Below are positions 1-4,700 of a stretch of DNA of 6,553 nt, piece after piece. This DNA comes from Methanobacteriota archaeon. Its GTDB lineage: Archaea > Methanobacteriota > Methanobacteria > Methanobacteriales > Methanobacteriaceae. Position numbers and translations under genes: made by a program. Location: positions 1-6,553 of the forward strand of contig JAEYQZ010000210.1 in the NCBI GenBank assembly GCA_023409695.1, read 5' to 3'. Below the pieces are notes generated by a model. That model saw only the letters and a program-made list of their open reading frames with translations. It ran no database searches and was not told the origin of the DNA. How positions within the stretch are numbered: position 1 is the stretch's first letter; every line of letters begins with the position of its first letter.

Positions 1-24
1 TCAAAATTCTATTGCATTTGAAAG

Positions 25-238
25 TTTGAGAGTTTAGAAAAATACTTGTATTTTCCTGTTTTCAAATAATTAAAAATTTTTGAGAGTTGAAGGAAAAACG
101 CAGTTTTTCCTGAACCGTTCGAAAATCTACGATTTTCGAAGGCCGGAGGAAACGCAGTTTCCTCGGCCCCGAATGCTTCGCATTCGAAGGCCCGAACACA
201 CAGTGTTCGACGGCCCAAAATCAAAAATTTTGAGAGTT
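25..238. repeat. Periodic array of short hairpins (palindrome cluster)
   Basis: Six clear inverted repeats follow one another. They are 91-111 (9-bp arms, loop GCA), 118-140 (10-bp arms, loop TAC), 146-164 (8-bp arms, loop GCA, flanked by GGCC on both sides with one bulged G), 170-186 (7-bp arms, loop TTC), 193-209 (7-bp arms, loop ACA) and 216-232 (6-bp arms, 5-nt loop). A weaker stem lies at 39-54. The last six centres are near 101, 129, 155, 178, 201 and 224, so spacing is 28, 26, 23, 23 and 23 bp. GGCC blocks begin at 141, 165, 189 and 212 as linkers. The stem sequences differ while the pairing is kept, which suggests that the folded structure is what matters. The array lies just downstream of the minus-strand gene and could act as its 3' end or as a structured intergenic repeat. 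I do not recognise a named element. Confidence 0.8.
25..238 (+). repeat. Three copies of the 10-mer TTTGAGAGTT bounding the hairpin array
   Basis: The decamer TTTGAGAGTT occurs identically at 25-34, 79-88 and 229-238 in the same orientation. The second and third copies bracket the six strong hairpins closely, with the second copy ending 3 nt before the first hairpin and the third overlapping the end of the last. The first copy precedes the weaker stem at 39-54. This suggests that the array is a defined module with conserved borders. The function is unknown. Confidence 0.6.
216..232 (-). terminator. Candidate oligo-U terminator after the phospholipase-like gene
   Basis: Reading on the minus strand past the stop codon at 260-262, the transcript meets a run of five U (opposite 223-227) and then four U (opposite 217-220), within a small stem of CAAAAT and ATTTTG arms. 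Archaeal RNA polymerase terminates mainly on oligo-U tracts, so this is the most plausible stop point for the gene. The GC-rich hairpins beyond it could provide backup. The assignment is inferred from base composition only. Confidence 0.35.
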
Positions 239-259
239 TTTAGGATTTTGAGCAAATTT

Positions 260-871
260 TTATACACAATTTCTAATCATACTGTAAGCTGCTGATGCAC
301 CGCTGTTTAAGTCTCTTTGAACTAAAACTGAACTTTTGGTTTTAAGCCATGTTTTCATATCTGCTTTTCCCTGTATGTAACCTGAAGATAGTATATATCT
401 TATTGTTCCGCTTACGTATCTTATGGAAGGCTTCATATTGGTTGATTGTTTTTCATATGCAACGTGCTGATCATGTGCTTCTCCTACATAGCAGTGTGGG
501 GCTGAAAATGTATCTTCAATGTAATGGGAAGCTACTCCAAAACAGTAACTCGCATAGTTATAGTTACCACTTTTATATGCGGATCTCCCTGATTTAAGCC
601 AACTAACGGCTTTAGGGTAGGAATTAGGGTATAAATGGTTGATTTGATCGTTAAAAACATTATCTGGGGCTACTGCTCCTCTTTTCATTTCATTCAAGTT
701 TAGGTTGTGTTGCACTGACGAGGGGAGTGAATAGTAAATTTGGCTTGCAATAGTTTGGTGTGTCTGTCCATTCCATGCTGCTGCTGGTGGAATTAGTAGG
801 GGAACCGCCAGCAGAAAAACCATTAAAATTTTCACAATTCTTTTCGTCTTATCATCTCCATAAAAGATCAT
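260..871 (-). CDS. Exported zinc-dependent phospholipase C / S1-P1 nuclease-like protein
   Basis: A complete 203-residue protein. Residues 8-32 form a signal peptide: a basic KTKR stretch, a hydrophobic core, then Ala30-Ala31-Ala32. Cleavage there leaves Trp33 as the mature N-terminus. In Bacillus cereus phospholipase C, Clostridium alpha-toxin and P1 nuclease, the N-terminal Trp is itself a zinc ligand. The other ligands are also visible: His38 (five residues after the Trp, as in P1), Asp70, His79, then His116-x3-Asp120-x5-His126 with the family's exact spacing, and His136-x3-Glu140. The core reads HYIEDTFSAPH. The mature form of about 171 residues is short for the family (about 245 in B. 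cereus phospholipase C), with little after the last ligand. It probably hydrolyses a phosphoester outside the cell. Whether the substrate is a phospholipid or a nucleic acid cannot be told from sequence. The ATG at 871 is chosen because it retains the basic signal-peptide start. No clear Shine-Dalgarno precedes it, so the mRNA may be leaderless. It is divergent from the large plus-strand gene. Confidence 0.85.
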   Translation of the reverse strand: MIFYGDDKTKRIVKILMVFLLAVPLLIPPAAAWNGQTHQTIASQIYYSLPSSVQHNLNLNEMKRGAVAPDNVFNDQINHLYPNSYPKAVSWLKSGRSAYKSGNYNYASYCFGVASHYIEDTFSAPHCYVGEAHDQHVAYEKQSTNMKPSIRYVSGTIRYILSSGYIQGKADMKTWLKTKSSVLVQRDLNSGASAAYSMIRNCV

Positions 872-892
872 TTAGTAATATGTTATTACTAA
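872..892 (-). promoter_or_regulatory. Perfect 9-bp dyad abutting the phospholipase-like start codon
   Basis: Arms TTAGTAATA (872-880) and TATTACTAA (884-892) are perfect inverted complements around a TGT centre, ending one base from the ATG at 871. On the minus strand a weak archaeal promoter lies immediately upstream: AAAGT (901-905) followed by an AATAATAAT-like box (about 893-900). That would place transcription initiation in or next to the dyad, a position typical of a repressor operator. The all-but-AT composition means a chance palindrome is possible. Operator function is inferred. Confidence 0.35.
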
Positions 893-1413
893 TTATTATT
901 ACTTTGGGATGGTTTGAATTCATACCTTTACCTAATAACAATTTTGAAACTTTAAAACTCAATATTACCTTTAATTACTTTCTATGGAGATTTAATAGGC
1001 TTAATACAATATAAAATCCGTAGAAATGTTCATAAATGTTTAAAAATAAAAAAACAAAGGTTCACTATATGATTTTTTTACTATTTTACAACAATGGGCC
1101 ATTAAGCCTAAATAATTATTTAACTGCATATTTATAGATTGTTAATAAACTAATTTTAATAACTTATATAATTAAATAAACTTATTTAAAAAGCTAAAAG
1201 CTAAATATACTTCTAAATTGAGGATAAAAGATACAATTTGCATTTATACTACAACATAATGATAAAATGAATTCTGAATGGCTTTAAGTATAGTTGGTAT
1301 AATAATAGTTGATTTTAGTTTAAATTGAATTATAATACTAAATTAACTAACTGGATTAGACCTAAACAAAACATTACCATTAGTATGGATTGATCTATAT
1401 TTATTCTTAAAAG

Positions 1414-1545
1414 ATGAGCTATATAGAACAACAAATTGCTGGAAATGCACCTATTAATAGATATAATACTACTATAAATGATAATTAAATGTATGATGCT
1501 GATAATCATCCTTTATCTTATTCTATTCATTCTAATAGTTTTTAG
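1414..1545 (+). pseudogene. Possible decayed coding fragment
   Basis: An ATG at 1414 opens 24 codons (MSYIEQQIAGNAPINRYN and six more residues) to a TAA at 1486-1488. The very next in-frame codon is an ATG followed by 17 codons (MYDADNHPLSYSIHSNSF) to a TAG at 1543-1545. The composition of the second piece resembles a beta-rich repeat of an extracellular protein, and removing one stop would join the two. There is no ribosome binding site and no recognisable domain. In such AT-rich DNA this may be chance, so the call is tentative. Confidence 0.15.
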
Positions 1546-1587
1546 TTTTAAAAATCTACGTTCTTAGCGACAAGTTAATTATATCGT

Positions 1588-1651
1588 TGCATAGACAATC
1601 CTTTAATGGAGGAATCTTATGCACAAAATTAAATACATTAAATTTCTCTAA
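1588..1651 (+). promoter_or_regulatory. Micro-ORF with strong RBS inside a possible sequestering hairpin
   Basis: GGAGG at 1608-1612 is the best Shine-Dalgarno match in the spacer. It lies 6 nt before an ATG at 1619 that begins a 10-codon frame, MHKIKYIKFL, ended by TAA at 1649-1651. The arms TGCATA (1588-1593) and TATGCA (1618-1623) are perfect complements. Further pairing of 1594-1595 with 1615-1616 and of 1599-1601 with 1611-1613 would bury both the AUG and part of GGAGG. It lies 62 bases before the large gene, so it could be a leader peptide or structured 5' leader. Alternatively it is the relic of a start of a lost gene. No function is recognised. Confidence 0.25.
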
Positions 1652-1664
1652 ATTAAAAATTAGC

Positions 1665-1694
1665 TTGTATTAATTGGCAAAAAGTTTTTATACT
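1665..1694 (+). promoter_or_regulatory. Candidate archaeal promoter boxes for the large gene
   Basis: Two TATA-like boxes lie before the start at 1714: TTGTATTAAT at 1665-1674 and TTTTTATACT at 1685-1694, the latter preceded by an A-rich BRE-like AAAAG. Archaeal transcription usually starts about 25 bases downstream of the TATA centre. The upstream box would therefore give a short leader that keeps the ribosome binding site, while the downstream box would give an almost leaderless mRNA. The upstream box fits better with the Shine-Dalgarno at 1703. No experimental start is known. Confidence 0.25.
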
Positions 1695-1702
1695 CCAAGA
1701 AT

Positions 1703-1708
1703 GAGGGT
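1703..1708 (+). promoter_or_regulatory. Ribosome binding site deciding the large gene's start
   Basis: GAGGGT at 1703-1708 is complementary to the 3' end of archaeal 16S rRNA and lies 5 nt before the ATG at 1714. It supports 1714 over the ATG at 1701, which is in another frame and stops after 17 codons. Confidence 0.55.
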
Positions 1709-1713
1709 AAAAT

Positions 1714-4700
1714 ATGAACAGATTCTGGAGCAATATAATACAACCAATTATTAAAAGTATTAATGCTAATTATATCATTGAGATAGGTTCAGATACTGGT
1801 ATAAACACACAAAATATCTTGGAATATTGTATGAAATACAATGCCCATATGGTTTCAATTGATCCTCTTCCTAAGTTTGATATTGATGAATTTAAAGCTA
1901 AATATGGGGATAAATTCGAAATTTATATGGAATTAAGTTTAAGCAGATTACCTCTGCTTAAAGATTATGATGTAATTTTGTTAGATGGTGACCATAATTG
2001 GTATACAGTTTATAATGAATTAAAAATAATTGAAAGTTTTAAAAACAAGAAGTTTCCTGTTGTATTTTTACATGATGTGGGTTGGCCTTACGCTAGAAGA
2101 GATTTATATTACAATCCAGAAAATGTACCCGAAGCCTACAGGCAGCCTTATAAAAAATTAGGGATCTATCCCGGCCAAATAAATCTAAGGGAGCATGGTG
2201 GATTAAATACTCATCTAAATAATGCTATTTATGAAAATAACCCTAAAAATGGTGTATTAACTGCAGTAGAAGATTTTATCCGTGAATCTGAATTAGAATT
2301 CTCATTTAAAATTATCAGCACGTTCCATGGGTTATGTATTTTGTTTTTGAAAGATGACAATATGGAGAATATTGTTGAAGATGTTATTGAAAGTGCTAAT
2401 TTACTGGACGACCTTGAAGAAGAACGAGTAAAGCTTACAATCGCACATTCTGAAGAAAAAGTTCGTACTAATTCACTTAAAAAGGGACTTACTGAAAATA
2501 AAGCTAAATTGGAATATATTGAAACTTTGTTTAATCAAACTGCAGATAAACTGCAGTATGCAGAGAATAAATTAAAATCATCAGAAGAAAAAGAGAAGCA
2601 AATAGAAATTCAATTTAATCAAACAGTGGACAAATTAGAACAAACAGAAAACAGCCTAAAATCATCAAATGAGCTAATTCAGAAAAAAGATAAACAATTA
2701 GGAAACATAAAAATCCAGTTTAATCAAATAGCAGATAAATTAGATATAACTGAAGAAAAATTAAGATCATCTAAAAAACTGGCTATAGAAAAAGAAAATC
2801 AACTAAAGAATATGGAGAGCAGGTTATACCAAACTAAAGGCCAGTTAAAATCATCAAATAATTTAATGAAAGAAACAGAGGACAAATTAGAACAAACTAA
2901 AAATCAATTGGAATTATCTTATCAATTAAGGGACAAAAAAGAAAAACAACTGGAGAGAACAAAAGTCCAGTTAAATCATGCAGAACAAAAATTAAAACAT
3001 GTTGAAAATCAACTAAACTCCTCCAGCAAGTTAATACAAGAAAAACAAGATTTTATAGCTGATATGGAACAGGAAGAAAAAAAAGCAGTCAATAAATTGG
3101 AATTGCAAATTGAGGCCCTTAAAGCTAGCATAATTGAAATGGAATATTTAAGCAATAAAGACAGATCAATAACTCATAGGCTCATTTCAAAGTTTCCTGG
3201 GTTGTATATGCTGTTTAATATAAATGAAACAGGCATAAAAAACACATTACTTAATATAAAAGGATATAAATCCATTAAAAAGGATAAATTAGTTGATATT
3301 GGTTTTTATTTAAAAAATAATAAGAGTGTTAGAGAATCTGGTATGGATCCTATCTTACACTACATTTATCATGGTTTTAAGGAAGGTAAGGAACCAAATC
3401 CAACATTTAACGGCAATTACTATTTAACAAGATATAAAGATGTTAAAAAATCAAATTTAAACCCATTGGTTCATTACAGTCTTTACGGCAAAAATGAAAG
3501 AAGAAAAACATTGGAAGCCGCTAAAAATCAAAATAATATAAATGAAGAATATCAATCAGATTATGATTTGATAATCAGTTCGGGATTATTTGACGCTAAT
3601 TGGTATATGGACCAGTATAAAGAAGTTGATTATTCACAAATAGATCCTGCCTATCATTATTTGAGAGATGGAGCTAAAAATGGGCATAATCCAAACCCGT
3701 TTTTTGATACTAACTGGTATTTAAAGAACAGCCCTGATGTTGCAAACGCTAATATGAATCCATTAGTACATTTTATCAGATATGGGGCAGCTGAACAACG
3801 TAGTTCACATCCACTCTTTTCAGTATCACGATATCTCAATGAAAATCATGATGTGGCAGCATCTGGAATGAATCCATTAACTCACTATCTTAAATATGGA
3901 ATTAAAGAAGGTAGGAATCTTATCTCAGAAATTTCACCAGAGAACAATAAATACAAAGAAATAATGGATAAAAATAAATCGATTATAAATTTACACCATT
4001 TTAATGAGAATTCTCCATTAGTTTCTATTGTAATATTAAATAGGAACGGCATAAATCATTTAAAGCGTTTATTTAAAGGTTTCAAGGAAAATATTAATTA
4101 CCCTTCATATGAGCTGATTGTGGTAGATAACGATTCCTGTGATGAATCAATTCAATTTTTGGAAGATTTAAAGGGAAATTTACCCCTTAAAATCATTAAA
4201 AATAATGAAAATAAGACTTTTTCTCAGGCTAATAATGAAGCGGTAGAAATTGCCAGTGGTGACTATATTTTACTTTTAAATAATGATGTGGAACCCACTT
4301 ACGGCTGGTTGAATCAGATGATGCAAACAGCTCTACAATCAGATGATATTGGTGCAGTGGGTGCTAGGCTGGTGTATCCTGATTGTTCTCATTCTGCCCA
4401 CAATAAACACAATTCGTTTAAGCTTCAGCACACAGGAATTGGTTTTAAAGTGGAAGATGGATTTATGAAGCCCTACAATTTAGGTAGTAGTGATTCTTTT
4501 TCATCAAAAGATTACATGGAAAGAGAAAGGGCGGCAGTCACTGCTGCTGCGTTACTGGTTAAAAAGGATAAGTACATTGAAGTTCAGGGGCTGGATGAGG
4601 GATATAATTATGGTTATGAAGACGTAGATTTGTGTCTTAAGCTTCTTAAAGAGGGTTATAGAAATGTTTACTGTCCAAGAGCCCTTTTATTCCATTATGA

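Larger units (their letters stand above)
893..1713. other. Long AT-rich divergent spacer without a convincing gene
   Basis: About 820 bases separate the two divergent genes. GC is roughly 12-23% in three lines counted by hand (1141-1320). No reading frame of useful length with a ribosome binding site survives. I saw no tRNA-like cloverleaf, no GC-rich island suggesting a structured RNA and no transposase. It holds several TATA-like A/T boxes (for example 1199-1209, just after a direct repeat of AAGCTAAA), a possible decayed frame at 1414-1545 and a micro-ORF at 1619-1651, listed separately. It must contain the promoters of both flanking genes. Confidence 0.6.

Noticed and set aside
9..224. 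A 71-codon minus-strand frame through the same array
   Set aside because: Same reasoning: palindromic DNA is open on both strands, and no protein features are visible.
91..232. CRISPR array
   Set aside because: Units are palindromes with differing sequences and 4-9 bp linkers, not identical repeats with unique spacers of similar length.
80..295. A 71-codon plus-strand frame through the hairpin array, with RP/GP every 8 residues
   Set aside because: The periodicity is a by-product of GGCC linkers spaced 23-24 bp. The opposite strand is open too, there is no ribosome binding site, and the tail overlaps the 3' end of the minus-strand gene. Best explained by structured non-coding DNA.
349..1014. 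Plus-strand frames at 349-597 and 760-1014
   Set aside because: The first lies wholly antisense to the well-supported phospholipase-like gene. The second starts antisense to it and runs into AT-rich spacer. Neither shows motifs or a ribosome binding site.
996..1110. 10-bp inverted repeat, TAGGCTTAAT (996-1005) and ATTAAGCCTA (1101-1110)
   Set aside because: It could be ends of a tiny insertion, but there are no flanking target duplications, and one such match is near chance expectation in 840 AT-rich bases.
1172..1189. All-AT palindrome, TTAAATAA and TTATTTAA around AC
   Set aside because: Expected by chance at this base composition, with no gene or promoter context.
1701..1754. Alternative ATG at 1701 for the large gene
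   Set aside because: It is in a different frame and ends at a TAA after 17 codons, and it overlaps the GAGGGT ribosome binding site of the 1714 start.
3657..3839. Minus-strand 60-codon frame
   Set aside because: It is antisense to the GT-associated repeats of the large gene and has no independent support.
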